Positions 15,339-21,649 of a stretch of 21,649 nt of DNA are shown piece by piece (within the stretch, counting starts at the first letter, position 1; each line of letters begins with the position of its first letter). The DNA comes from a virus, in the IMG/VR virus record IMGVR_UViG_3300049846_002724, positions 1 through 21,649 of that record. One strand, given 5' to 3'. The translations under genes were made by a program, and so were the position numbers. Below the pieces are notes generated by a model. That model did no database searches. It worked only from the letters and a program-made list of their open reading frames with translations, and was not told the DNA's origin.

Positions 15339-15371
15339 TTGAGACATATTTCACATTACAGTGTATATAAT
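15339..15371 (+). promoter_or_regulatory. Candidate promoter for the SSB gene
   Basis: A TTGAGA at 15339-15344 is followed after 17 bases by TGTATA (15362-15367), with TATAAT at 15366-15371 as an alternative -10. The stretch is in a real intergenic gap, directly before the abundant-type SSB gene and after the polymerase operon, and the unit closes with a strong terminator. A Bacteroidota-type -7 element (TAnnTTTG) is only approximated by TATAATTTG. Start and sigma type are unproven. Confidence 0.45.
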
Positions 15372-15388
15372 TTGAGTCTGTGACTCAA
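15372..15388 (+). repeat. Perfect 7+3+7 palindrome at the SSB transcript start
   Basis: TTGAGTC-tgt-GACTCAA is a perfect inverted repeat with a three-base centre, immediately after the TATAAT. It is not followed by a T run, so it is not a terminator. It would act either as an operator overlapping the transcription start or as a hairpin at the 5' end of the SSB mRNA. A near copy of its left arm, TTGAGAC, lies exactly 33 bases upstream at 15339-15345. Confidence 0.65.
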
Positions 15389-15413
15389 TCAACAAAATAA
15401 AACAAATACAACA
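15389..15413 (+). promoter_or_regulatory. A/C-rich, Shine-Dalgarno-free leader of the SSB gene
   Basis: The 25 bases before the ATG are almost only A and C, with three T and no G, in CAA-like steps, and would be unstructured RNA. Leaders of the same kind precede the genes at 2153 and 21464. No Shine-Dalgarno is present. Together with the hairpin before it, the layout resembles the structured-then-unstructured leader of T4 gene 32 mRNA. Confidence 0.5.
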
Positions 15414-16127
15414 ATGGCATTAACAAACAAATCAAGTAGTAGTGGGCCTCTTTTAATTTTGAAGCCCGTTTCAAAGAATAAAGATCGCAAAGATATCGAA
15501 CCTTATTATGAAATATCTGAGCCGGGTCCAGATGGAAAATTCAAGGCTAGAGACGACAAGTCAATCAACACAGTGACAGGTCGCCTTGTTCGCATTGAAC
15601 CTCAAGAAGAATCGTATGAAGGAGATACTTACTTTAGAGCTAAGATCTTTTTACGTGATGGCGAAGAAGGTTACATGTTAGCAACTCGACTTAATATAGC
15701 ATCTCGCAGCCTTATCAACTGCTTATTTAATATTCAAGATTTAGATACAGAGATTTCTATCAAGTATTATAGAAGCAGATCTGGTTATGAATCTTTTTAT
15801 GTTTCGCAAGGCGGTGAAAAGATAGGTTGGAAGTTTGAATCCGATGCAATCCCTAAGCCTACCGAAGTTCCATTTAAGGGTAAAACAATTAGAGATTTTA
15901 CAGAGGTAGACAAATTCTTTGTTGAGCAAATTGAAGTTCTTAACAAAAGAATTCAAGATAATAAGCCATCTTATGATACAGAGTCGTCAGACTCGGATCA
16001 GCAAGAAGAGGCTGAGAGCGAACAGCAAGATGTTGAAGAGCAAGCTTCCGTTGAAGTAGCTGCTACTTCACCAGCTACAAAACGAACGAAGAAGTCGGCA
16101 CAAGTCCCCGCCAACTCTCCGTTTTAA
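15414..16127 (+). CDS. ssb: Single-stranded DNA-binding protein (SSB-like)
   Basis: A 237-residue protein that coats single-stranded DNA at the fork. The N-terminal two thirds have an OB-fold-like strand pattern (TVTGRLVRIEPQ, TYFRAKIFLRD, EISIKYYRSRSGYESFYVSQ, GEKIGWKFE). The last 60 residues are a low-complexity acidic tail rich in Glu, Gln, Ser and Asp, ending after a short basic patch in ANSPF. A disordered acidic tail ending in Pro-Phe is the hallmark of SSB (DDDIPF in E. coli) and is also comparable to T7 gp2.5. It is the only gene in its transcription unit, with a candidate promoter, a palindrome and A/C leader upstream and a strong terminator downstream, as expected for a protein needed in high amounts. 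The alternative is another phage OB-fold protein, but tail and context favour SSB. Confidence 0.75.
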   Translation: MALTNKSSSSGPLLILKPVSKNKDRKDIEPYYEISEPGPDGKFKARDDKSINTVTGRLVRIEPQEESYEGDTYFRAKIFLRDGEEGYMLATRLNIASRSLINCLFNIQDLDTEISIKYYRSRSGYESFYVSQGGEKIGWKFESDAIPKPTEVPFKGKTIRDFTEVDKFFVEQIEVLNKRIQDNKPSYDTESSDSDQQEEAESEQQDVEEQASVEVAATSPATKRTKKSAQVPANSPF

Positions 16128-16151
16128 TTCAGTTTTGTAGTTAAAAAAAGT

Positions 16152-16195
16152 CAACAAACCCGTTTCTTAATTGAAGCGGGTTTTGTTGTTTATTT
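16152..16195 (+). terminator. Intrinsic terminator after the SSB gene
   Basis: The inner stem CCCGTTTC (16159-16166) pairs with GAAGCGGG (16173-16180) around a six-base loop TTAATT, allowing one G-U pair. The stem extends outward because CAACAAA (16152-16158) pairs with TTTTGTTG (16181-16188) with one bulge. The 3' side runs directly into a T-rich tract TTTTGTTGTTTATTT. This is the strongest hairpin-plus-T structure in the window and separates the SSB unit from the glycosyltransferase genes. Confidence 0.85.
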
Positions 16196-16208
16196 GTATA
16201 TAATATAT

Positions 16209-17888
16209 ATGCGCAAGAAACGAGTTGCTATACATTCTAATTTAAGTTTAGCAAATACAGGATTTGGACGGAGTATGAAATTTTTACTTTCATACTTATA
16301 TAAAACAGGCAAATACGAACTATCAGAGTATGCGGCTGGGCCAATTAATTGGAGTCACCCAATATGCAAATCTATGCCGTGGCCATGTTTCGGGGCATAT
16401 CCGGATGATAGTGTCGAATTAGAACCCTATCGTAATAATCCAGCCCAAATGACAGCAATTGAATATGGATTATATAATATAGATAGATTTTTAAAACAAC
16501 AGAAACCAGACGTTTTAATAATGTCTGAAGATATATGGGGTATTCCGTATTTAGATAAACCGTGGATAGGCAAGTTTTCTCACGTTTTTTGGACTCCGGT
16601 AGATTCTTTACCACTATTACCTACATTTGAACAGAATAGACATAAGTTTGGAAACTTATGGGTAAAGGCAAGATTTGCTCAAGAAGCTTTAGAAAAAAAA
16701 GGTATTCAATCAGAATATATCCCTGACTTAATTGGGCCAGACGAATTCAGAATATTGTCTGAAAAAGAAAAAAAAGAAGTTCGCAATAAATACGGTATAG
16801 CAGATAATACAGTTATTTTTGGATTTGTATTTAGAAATCAGCTTAGAAAGTTGGTAGGTACACTAATTGAGGGTTTTGCTAAATTTAAAGAACAAAATCC
16901 AAAAGTTGATGCAAAATTGTTTTTACATACATATTGGGCCGATCCTAAAGGTTGGAATATAAATGAATTTATTCAAAGATTTAATGTAAAGAGAGAAGAT
17001 GTTTTAACGACACACGTTTGTAAAGATTGTCGCCATGTTTCAGTTCGCCCTTATTATGGAGAAAACGGGCCATGTTTGTCTTGTAAAGCAGAGCAAAGTT
17101 TAACTACAACAAGCCCTACCGTTGGAGTCTCAGAGGAAGAATTAAACGAGCTGTATAATTTATGTGATGCTTATATTCACCCAGCTAATAGTGGAGGTTT
17201 TGAAATGCCGGTGGCAGAAGCTTTATTTGCGGGTTTACCTATTGCTGTACCAGAATACTCTTTCGGCTCTAATTACACCATTAATCCAGATGTATTTAAA
17301 TTAGAATACTCTATTTATTCAGAATTTGGATCACAATTCGATAAAGCTCAGGTTCATTCAAGTTCAATTTGCGAATTTATGAATTTCATTAATAGCATGT
17401 CTAAAGATGAAAGGTATCAACTAGGTTTTAAATTAAGAAATTGGGCTATTGAAGAATTTGATGGCTATAAAGTATGTAAAAAAATAGAAGAGTTTATTGA
17501 TAAACAGCCATATACAGATTACAATTTTGAATTTGAAACAGAAAATGATTTTAGGCGCAAGTTTATAGAAGGTTTTATTATTGAAAATAATAAGAAACGA
17601 TTATTACTTGTAGAACCCGGAAACCTTTCTGAATGCTTAGACTCTGCGTGTTTTTTAGAACATTTAGAAAAGGAATATCCGAAAGAAGAATGGGATTATT
17701 ATGTTTCGACTAATTACCCAGCTATGTTTCAACATTTACCTTATGTAGTTAAAATTGTTAAATATCATGACTTATTAGATAATGTATTATATTTAGAAGG
17801 TTATGGAGATCACAAAGGATATTTCCAAAAAGCTTTTCATCCACATTTTATTCGTTCAAATCACGAATTACTAAAATTATCTTATTAA
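16209..17888 (+). CDS. GT4 glycosyltransferase with zinc-ribbon insert, fused to the N-terminal half of a GT9-like domain
   Basis: A 559-residue protein transferring a sugar from a nucleotide-sugar donor; the acceptor is unknown. The ATG at 16209 begins MRKKRVAIHSNLSLANTGFG, a typical GT4 N-terminal strand and Gly loop; a TTG at 16194 is inside the terminator T tract and is rejected. The GT-B C-terminal donor domain shows HPANSGGFEMPVAEALFAGL (from His324), with the E-x7-E-type signature. Between the lobes an insert carries C271-x2-C274-x14-C289-x2-C292, a zinc ribbon. After about residue 460 a second Rossmann-like segment begins (KKRLLLVEPGNLSECLDSAC), matching the N-terminal half of GT9 heptosyltransferases; the other half begins the next ORF. 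A TATAAT lies just upstream (16199-16204), very close to the ATG. Confidence 0.82.
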   Translation: MRKKRVAIHSNLSLANTGFGRSMKFLLSYLYKTGKYELSEYAAGPINWSHPICKSMPWPCFGAYPDDSVELEPYRNNPAQMTAIEYGLYNIDRFLKQQKPDVLIMSEDIWGIPYLDKPWIGKFSHVFWTPVDSLPLLPTFEQNRHKFGNLWVKARFAQEALEKKGIQSEYIPDLIGPDEFRILSEKEKKEVRNKYGIADNTVIFGFVFRNQLRKLVGTLIEGFAKFKEQNPKVDAKLFLHTYWADPKGWNINEFIQRFNVKREDVLTTHVCKDCRHVSVRPYYGENGPCLSCKAEQSLTTTSPTVGVSEEELNELYNLCDAYIHPANSGGFEMPVAEALFAGLPIAVPEYSFGSNYTINPDVFKLEYSIYSEFGSQFDKAQVHSSSICEFMNFINSMSKDERYQLGFKLRNWAIEEFDGYKVCKKIEEFIDKQPYTDYNFEFETENDFRRKFIEGFIIENNKKRLLLVEPGNLSECLDSACFLEHLEKEYPKEEWDYYVSTNYPAMFQHLPYVVKIVKYHDLLDNVLYLEGYGDHKGYFQKAFHPHFIRSNHELLKLSY

Positions 17889-17889
17889 A

Positions 17890-19041
17890 ATGCTTTCAGT
17901 ACTTTTACAAACTTATGGCATCAGCCCTAGCGCACAAGAGCGATTTCCGGGTAACATAATTCCTATACCAGAAAAATACATTGTAATTCAAAGCGGAGCC
18001 GAATTACAGTCTCAAAGGTACGATTTTTATCCAGAAGTAATTTCTTTAGTTTTTAACATTTTGCAAAATAAAGGTATTCAAGTTTTGCAAGTTGGAGACA
18101 AAGAAGATTCTCCCATTCCATATGTTACGGATTATAGGGGCGCACTATCTGTTAGACAAGTCTCTTATGTAATACAAAATAGTTTAGGATGTATATCTAG
18201 CAATCTTTTGACATCTTCATTATGTCGCGTTTATGAAAAATCATTGGTTTTTCTTAGTAGCAATTTTCCTAGAAATGAATTAAAAAAAGAGAATAAAAAT
18301 CTTATTTTAATAGAAGGGAAAAAAGATGGGGCGTACACTTATGTAACCGATGAGGAATTTAAAAATATCAACACAATAAAGCCCGAAGAGGTTGCTCAAT
18401 CGATTTTATATGCTCTAGGAATAAATGAAACAATCAAGTTTTCATCTATTTTTATTGGTAAAAAGTTTTCAAATTCTATTTTAGATTTTATTCCAGATTA
18501 TGTATTACCTCAAGATTTTTACGGAAAACCCGTTAACGTTAGATTAGATGTTTTTCACAATCCTATAGATTTGGATCGTATTTCTATTACAAATCCTATT
18601 TTTATTAGTACGAAAAAACCTATAAATTTAACACAATTAAATATAAAAAATATACAGGCTATTACCTTATTTTGTGATAAAGATGTGGACGTAGAATTTG
18701 TAAAAAAATGTATAGCTGCAAATATTAAACTGTTTGTGGTAGTAACTAATTTAGATTACTTAAATGATATTAGATTTAAATTATTAGGTATAAAAGAAGT
18801 ATACAAAAAAATCTTTAATAAACCTCTTGACTTTTCTGATAAATATGCTATAAATTATCATTCTTCTAGAATTTATATTGGTCGTAATAAATTATACCCA
18901 TCTTTAATGCATTACAAACAAAATATAGATTCTCAAGTTTCAAATGCTCAATTCGACCAATCATGGTCGGATAACGAAGACTTTTTAGAAGGACTAGACT
19001 CATTTTACTTTTTTACACATGAACCTAATCAAAATATTTAA
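17890..19041 (+). CDS. C-terminal half of a GT9-like glycosyltransferase plus an unknown domain
   Basis: A 383-residue protein. Residues 29-125 read like the C-terminal donor-binding lobe of ADP-heptose/GT9 transferases: KYIVIQSGAELQSQRYDFYP, then a helix, GIQVLQVGDKED, VTDYRGALSVRQVSYVIQNS, and LGCISSNLLTSSLCRVYEKS in place of the GT9 DSGxxHxA loop, so the loop is degenerate. Residues about 185-383 are an unidentified alpha/beta region, with acidic patches near the end. The ORF starts one base after the stop of the previous gene, and the two together restore a GT9-like two-lobe layout with the break in the interlobe linker. Activity would require the two products to associate. Position and pattern support the GT9 link; the second domain is unknown. 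Confidence 0.62.
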   Translation: MLSVLLQTYGISPSAQERFPGNIIPIPEKYIVIQSGAELQSQRYDFYPEVISLVFNILQNKGIQVLQVGDKEDSPIPYVTDYRGALSVRQVSYVIQNSLGCISSNLLTSSLCRVYEKSLVFLSSNFPRNELKKENKNLILIEGKKDGAYTYVTDEEFKNINTIKPEEVAQSILYALGINETIKFSSIFIGKKFSNSILDFIPDYVLPQDFYGKPVNVRLDVFHNPIDLDRISITNPIFISTKKPINLTQLNIKNIQAITLFCDKDVDVEFVKKCIAANIKLFVVVTNLDYLNDIRFKLLGIKEVYKKIFNKPLDFSDKYAINYHSSRIYIGRNKLYPSLMHYKQNIDSQVSNAQFDQSWSDNEDFLEGLDSFYFFTHEPNQNI

Positions 19042-19339
19042 CAATCCAAATAGATGGATAAAGAATGGCTTTGCCAAATATAAAGATGGAACGCCGGTTC
19101 CTTTTTGTTATCCTTATGGAGACAAACCAAAAGAGCCGTGGGCGATGTCTTTGTATGGAGCTATAGCATATTATACTGAACCAGATTCAGATACGAGAAA
19201 TAAAGTTATGTCTCGCCTATCTCAAGCTATAGAGCGATACACTGGCAAGAATATGTTTGTGGCGGAGTTTAATGACTTACCAGATACCTCATTTGAAGAT
19301 TTAACCAAAGTATTACAAATTTATAGCAAATTACAATAA
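19019..19339 (+). CDS. DUF6197-like hypothetical protein, 106 aa
   Basis: Starts with an ATG 23 bases inside the previous ORF, the longest overlap between supported genes here. The pattern is Trp-x-x-x-Gly-x-Ala near the N-terminus (RWIKNGFAKYKDGTPV), then WAMSLYGAIAYYT, and a C-terminal FNDLPDTSFEDLTKVLQ. This order (Trp-containing start, an x-x-GA segment, a terminal fND...e-D-l motif) is what I recall for DUF6197, a small family of unknown function in actinobacteria and phages; the resemblance is by eye. No catalytic residue is evident. Its stop overlaps the next ATG by one base. Confidence 0.55.
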   Translation: MNLIKIFNNPNRWIKNGFAKYKDGTPVPFCYPYGDKPKEPWAMSLYGAIAYYTEPDSDTRNKVMSRLSQAIERYTGKNMFVAEFNDLPDTSFEDLTKVLQIYSKLQ

Positions 19340-20124
19340 TGTTAGATAATACACCAGATCCAGATAAGCCAAAACGTAGACGTAAAGTAGCAAAAGCTAT
19401 TGATGAGAAAGCTATTTCTAATAGCGAACTTACTTCTACACCTTCTTCAAGTACGTTACCTAGAAAAGAAAACGGAAGAGTTAATTGGCGAGCTTTAATT
19501 GATAAAAAATATTTAGCATTAAATAGAATGAGTTTGGCCGCTAAAGGTATATCGGCAGATACTCTTTCTGAAGAAGACGAGGCTAGATTAATTGAAGAAT
19601 CTCCAGAAGAAGATTTGGTAATTAAATTGGCAGGATTCCGTGAATTAGCGGATTTGAGAGGTTTTTCCTCTTTAGAGCCCAAGGTTGTATCTTGGACTCC
19701 AGAACATGTAGTTGTAAGTGTAACTATAACATGGCTTCCCCATGAGGATTTTAATCATCCTCTTACGGTAGGGGCTATAGCCAGCGCTTCTATATTAAAT
19801 ACAGACAATACATTCTCTAAATTTTTAGAGACTATTGCTGAAAACAGAGCTTTCATTCGTGCCGTTAGACACTCTCTTGGAATTGTATCTTTAGGACAAG
19901 ATGAGTTTAAATTAGACGAAGTTAAGGTTGAAGCGCAAAATACTAAAATTCAATCTTTCTTGAGCGAAGCATTGAAAAATGCTGAATTGTCTATTGATGA
20001 TTTAAAAATTATCGCAGCTAATCACGGATTTACATGGAATGAAAAATGGACTTCTGTGGAAAAAATAGATCCGGCTGCGGCTTTATCTTTCATTGGAGTT
20101 CTAAAAGAAATCAGGAATGACTAA
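19339..20124 (+). CDS. Possible single-strand annealing/recombination protein
   Basis: A 261-residue protein. The N-terminus is a basic, probably disordered tail (KPKRRRKVAKAIDEK, 10-24, then a Ser/Thr/Pro-rich stretch). The central region has alternating strands and helices, DLVIKLAGFRELADLRGFSS (92-111), VVSWTPEHVVVSVTITW (116-132), then AENRAFIRAVRHSLGI (167-182). That last helix resembles the A-x-TRAxxRALxxLGI-type helix of Rad52-like and other phage single-strand annealing proteins. The C-terminal part is helical (SFLSEALKNAELSIDDLKII). The phage already has a RecA-like protein, so a second recombination protein would be an annealase or mediator. This is a hypothesis from one motif and context. 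The gene is coupled to both neighbours by 1- and 8-base overlaps. Confidence 0.45.
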   Translation: MLDNTPDPDKPKRRRKVAKAIDEKAISNSELTSTPSSSTLPRKENGRVNWRALIDKKYLALNRMSLAAKGISADTLSEEDEARLIEESPEEDLVIKLAGFRELADLRGFSSLEPKVVSWTPEHVVVSVTITWLPHEDFNHPLTVGAIASASILNTDNTFSKFLETIAENRAFIRAVRHSLGIVSLGQDEFKLDEVKVEAQNTKIQSFLSEALKNAELSIDDLKIIAANHGFTWNEKWTSVEKIDPAAALSFIGVLKEIRND

Positions 20125-20704
20125 AATCATAACAACATATTGTAATAATCAAAATTTAGAAGATTTAAAAGCTCATATTCCAAAGCTTGGAGTTGATTAC
20201 GTTGTTATTAGTCATCAGCCAATTTTAGGTGAAAAAAATACCGTTGTAAATTACACTCCTTTAGCAGCTCCAGATGAAGCGATTCGAATGGCGGCGGAAT
20301 ATTTAAACTCTTTATCTAAAGATGATTTAAATCAAGAGTTTATCTTTTTAGATTGGGAATCTGTATTTACTTTTTCTTCATTTGAAAGAGACCTTCAATT
20401 GCTTGTTTGTATCAACGATGATTATGATTTATATATAGTCGAAGAACCTATTAGGGCACAAGATTTTAGATTGGCTCCATATATGGAGAATTTGCTAAAA
20501 ATAGCAAACGACTTAAATCTTCCAAACAAAGATAGTTTATTTGAGAAAAATCCATACGTTTTGATACCCCGCTTAATAAAAGGAAATGGGGTAGCCTTAT
20601 TAAAATCTTTTCAAGATTTTCTAAACGTTAGAGGTATTATTCAATCAAATAAGTTTACTGGAGTACTACCAATTTATAATTGCCTATATGGATATAGAAG
20701 ATAA
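20117..20704 (+). CDS. Hypothetical protein, 195 aa
   Basis: Unrecognised. The start MTKIITTYCNNQNLEDLK and GVDYVVISHQP look like a beta-alpha-beta opening of a Rossmann-type fold. Further hydrophobic strands EFIFLDWESVF, LLVCINDDYDLYIVEEP and NPYVLIPRLIKGNG suggest a compact alpha/beta enzyme or glycosyltransferase-A-like domain, but no DxD or nucleotide-binding motif can be assigned with confidence. It overlaps its upstream neighbour by 8 bases and the sigma factor by 17, so all three are translated together. Confidence 0.65.
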   Translation: MTKIITTYCNNQNLEDLKAHIPKLGVDYVVISHQPILGEKNTVVNYTPLAAPDEAIRMAAEYLNSLSKDDLNQEFIFLDWESVFTFSSFERDLQLLVCINDDYDLYIVEEPIRAQDFRLAPYMENLLKIANDLNLPNKDSLFEKNPYVLIPRLIKGNGVALLKSFQDFLNVRGIIQSNKFTGVLPIYNCLYGYRR

Positions 20705-21140
20705 AGTTTTAGAATTCCAAAAAACCGGGGACTCATCTTTAGGAAAGGAAATTTTCAATAGATCGTATGAACTGGCAAATACTATAATTAATTCTAAATA
20801 TACTCAATTTGGATATTACGACGATTTGCTCTCTGAATCTCATGATGCTATTATAGCGGCTGTATACGCTTTTAAAGCTGACGCGAAGGTAAAATTCAAT
20901 ACTTTCTGTTCTGTTTGTATTAATAATCGTATTTTAAATTTCATAAAAAAACAAAAAAGAGCAGAGCAGCTTTTATTGAAAAAACCTCTTGACTTTTATG
21001 AAACTGAATGTAGAGTCGATGCAATAACGGCTCTTTCTACCTTGAGTAGTAGACACAGAGACTCTCTACTACACAATACAGGATCACGCTCGATGAAATT
21101 TAGAGCAAAAAAAGCCTTTTTTAAAAATTTAAATTCATAA
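20688..21140 (+). CDS. Minimal sigma-70-family RNA polymerase sigma factor
   Basis: A 150-residue sigma factor that would direct host RNA polymerase to phage promoters, like the late sigma gp55 of T4. Region 2 is clear: regions 2.1-2.2 in ELANTIINSKY and YYDDLLSESHDAIIAAVYAF (43-62), regions 2.3-2.4 in VKFNTFCSVCINNRILNFIKKQKR (68-91), matching the kFsTYaxxxIrxxIxxxixkxxR pattern. There is no region 3. The end, ALSTLSSRHRDSLLHNTGSRSMKFRAKKAFFKNL (from 115), carries the flanks of region 4 but the first part of its helix-turn-helix appears to be deleted. The ATG at 20688 lies 17 bases inside the preceding ORF. The family is well supported; the timing class of its target promoters is inferred. 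Confidence 0.78.
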   Translation: MDIEDKVLEFQKTGDSSLGKEIFNRSYELANTIINSKYTQFGYYDDLLSESHDAIIAAVYAFKADAKVKFNTFCSVCINNRILNFIKKQKRAEQLLLKKPLDFYETECRVDAITALSTLSSRHRDSLLHNTGSRSMKFRAKKAFFKNLNS

Positions 21141-21141
21141 A

Positions 21142-21459
21142 ATGAAAAACGGAGACGACATAATTAAAAATGCTTCAGCTTTAATAGAAAGCATTGTACC
21201 AGATAAGACTAATACAGCTACAACAATTGGATTAGTTCATTGGAATAATATTGTAAATCATTGTATTATTGAAGGGCTTGGAGCCAAAGAAATCTTAGCT
21301 ATTGTTAATTTTATTAGAGCTATGGCTGTAGTTAATTTGAGAACAGAATCCTCAACTTTAGAAGAAGCAGCTAACTCTGATCATGAAGTCGATTTTACAG
21401 AATCTATTGCCTTTTTAACTGAAAGGCAAGAGCAAACAAAAAACAAAAAAACAAAATAA
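21142..21459 (+). CDS. Hypothetical helical protein, 105 aa
   Basis: Begins one base after the sigma-factor stop and ends in a Lys-rich tail (QTKNKKTK). It looks all-helical, with a hydrophobic central helix pair (LGAKEILAIVNFIRAMAVVNL), an acidic C-terminal third, and no recognised motif. Its last codons form part of the A/C-rich leader of the next gene, because the AAA/AAC-rich coding end merges into it. It could be a small partner of the sigma factor, judged from position only. Confidence 0.62.
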   Translation: MKNGDDIIKNASALIESIVPDKTNTATTIGLVHWNNIVNHCIIEGLGAKEILAIVNFIRAMAVVNLRTESSTLEEAANSDHEVDFTESIAFLTERQEQTKNKKTK

Positions 21460-21463
21460 CAAC
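21433..21463 (+). promoter_or_regulatory. A/C-rich leader of the last gene
   Basis: 31 bases before the ATG at 21464 contain only A and C apart from a single T, ending AACAAC as at 2152. The first two thirds also encode the end of the preceding ORF. There is no Shine-Dalgarno. The third leader of this type in the window. Confidence 0.5.
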
Positions 21464-21649
21464 ATGAAAAAAGTAATTAATATTATTCTCGCCATCGTTA
21501 GTCTTTCTATCCCTGCTCTAGCAGGTGATAAGACTGTGGTTGCTCCACCCGTTCAAGTCGTTGACAATTCGCTTCAATTTACAGCGAAAGCTTTTGCAGC
21601 TAGCGTTATTGAAGATACTGACACGTACGCTTTTGGTGGAGGTGTATCG
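21464..21649 (+). CDS. Exported protein, possibly outer-membrane beta-barrel (N-terminal part)
   Basis: The window ends 62 codons into this ORF. Residues 1-20 are a classical signal peptide: MKKVINIILAIVSLSIPALA, with likely cleavage before GDK. After a short Val/Pro linker the sequence shows alternating polar and hydrophobic residues (LQFTAKAFAASVIEDTDTYA) and a Gly-rich turn (GGGV), a pattern typical of the first strands of outer-membrane barrels. A phage-encoded barrel could block re-infection or change the host surface, but the truncated view allows no more than that. The A/C-rich leader suggests strong translation. Signal peptide is secure; barrel is tentative. Confidence 0.65.
   Translation, partial: MKKVINIILAIVSLSIPALAGDKTVVAPPVQVVDNSLQFTAKAFAASVIEDTDTYAFGGGVS

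Noticed and set aside
15372-15388. Palindrome as an intrinsic terminator of the polymerase operon
   Set aside because: No T run follows on the + strand; an A/C-rich leader follows instead.
16194-16208. Upstream TTG start adding five residues to the glycosyltransferase
   Set aside because: It lies in the terminator T tract, and the ATG at 16209 begins directly before the expected first strand of the GT4 fold.

Overview
The window is a compact, AT-rich stretch with every supported gene on the + strand. Genes are packed end to end, most start/stop junctions overlap by 1-23 bases, and almost no gene has a Shine-Dalgarno sequence. The content is that of a large tailed-phage genome, in its DNA-replication, recombination and expression region. 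It encodes a phage-type ThyX, a RecA/UvsX-like recombinase, a DnaB-type helicase, a primase, a bacterial C-family (DnaE-type) polymerase with a separate proofreading exonuclease, an SSB-like protein, several nucleases and a small sigma factor. No structural genes, tRNAs, CRISPR arrays or insertion sequences are visible. The host cannot be named from sequence alone. A/C-rich leaders without Shine-Dalgarno and phage proteins with classical signal peptides point to a Gram-negative host with low Shine-Dalgarno use, such as Bacteroidota or a similar phylum; this is inference.

Layout. 1-2122: the tail of an unknown gene, ThyX, an unknown gene, a VWA-domain protein and a 58-residue ORF. 2123-5462: an A/C-rich leader, two small proteins (one basic, one Cys-rich), the RecA-like recombinase, two related small PD-(D/E)XK/Vsr-like nucleases flanking two tiny genes, and a protein starting with an RNA-polymerase-alpha-CTD-like helix-hairpin-helix domain. 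5464-9288: DnaB helicase, zinc-less DnaG-like primase, and a calcineurin-type phosphoesterase. 9370-11099: a secreted fibronectin-III-like protein and a RecB/Cas4-like nuclease. 11101-15338: a DNA polymerase III alpha divided into separate PHP and catalytic ORFs with a DEDDh exonuclease gene between them, then a small ORF. 15339-16195: a self-contained SSB unit (candidate promoter, palindrome, A/C leader, ORF, strong terminator). 16209-19041: a GT4 glycosyltransferase with an inserted zinc ribbon, fused to half of a GT9-like domain whose other half begins the next ORF. 19019-21649: a DUF6197-like protein, a possible single-strand annealing protein, unknown genes, a minimal sigma factor, and the start of a secreted, possibly outer-membrane protein.

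How the genes fit together. Helicase, primase, polymerase, exonuclease and SSB make a nearly complete replisome (no clamp or clamp loader in view). The recombinase, annealing-protein candidate and nucleases suit recombination-dependent replication. ThyX supplies dTMP. The sigma factor and the alpha-CTD-like protein may redirect host transcription. The glycosyltransferases and exported proteins would act on phage DNA, phage particles or the host envelope.
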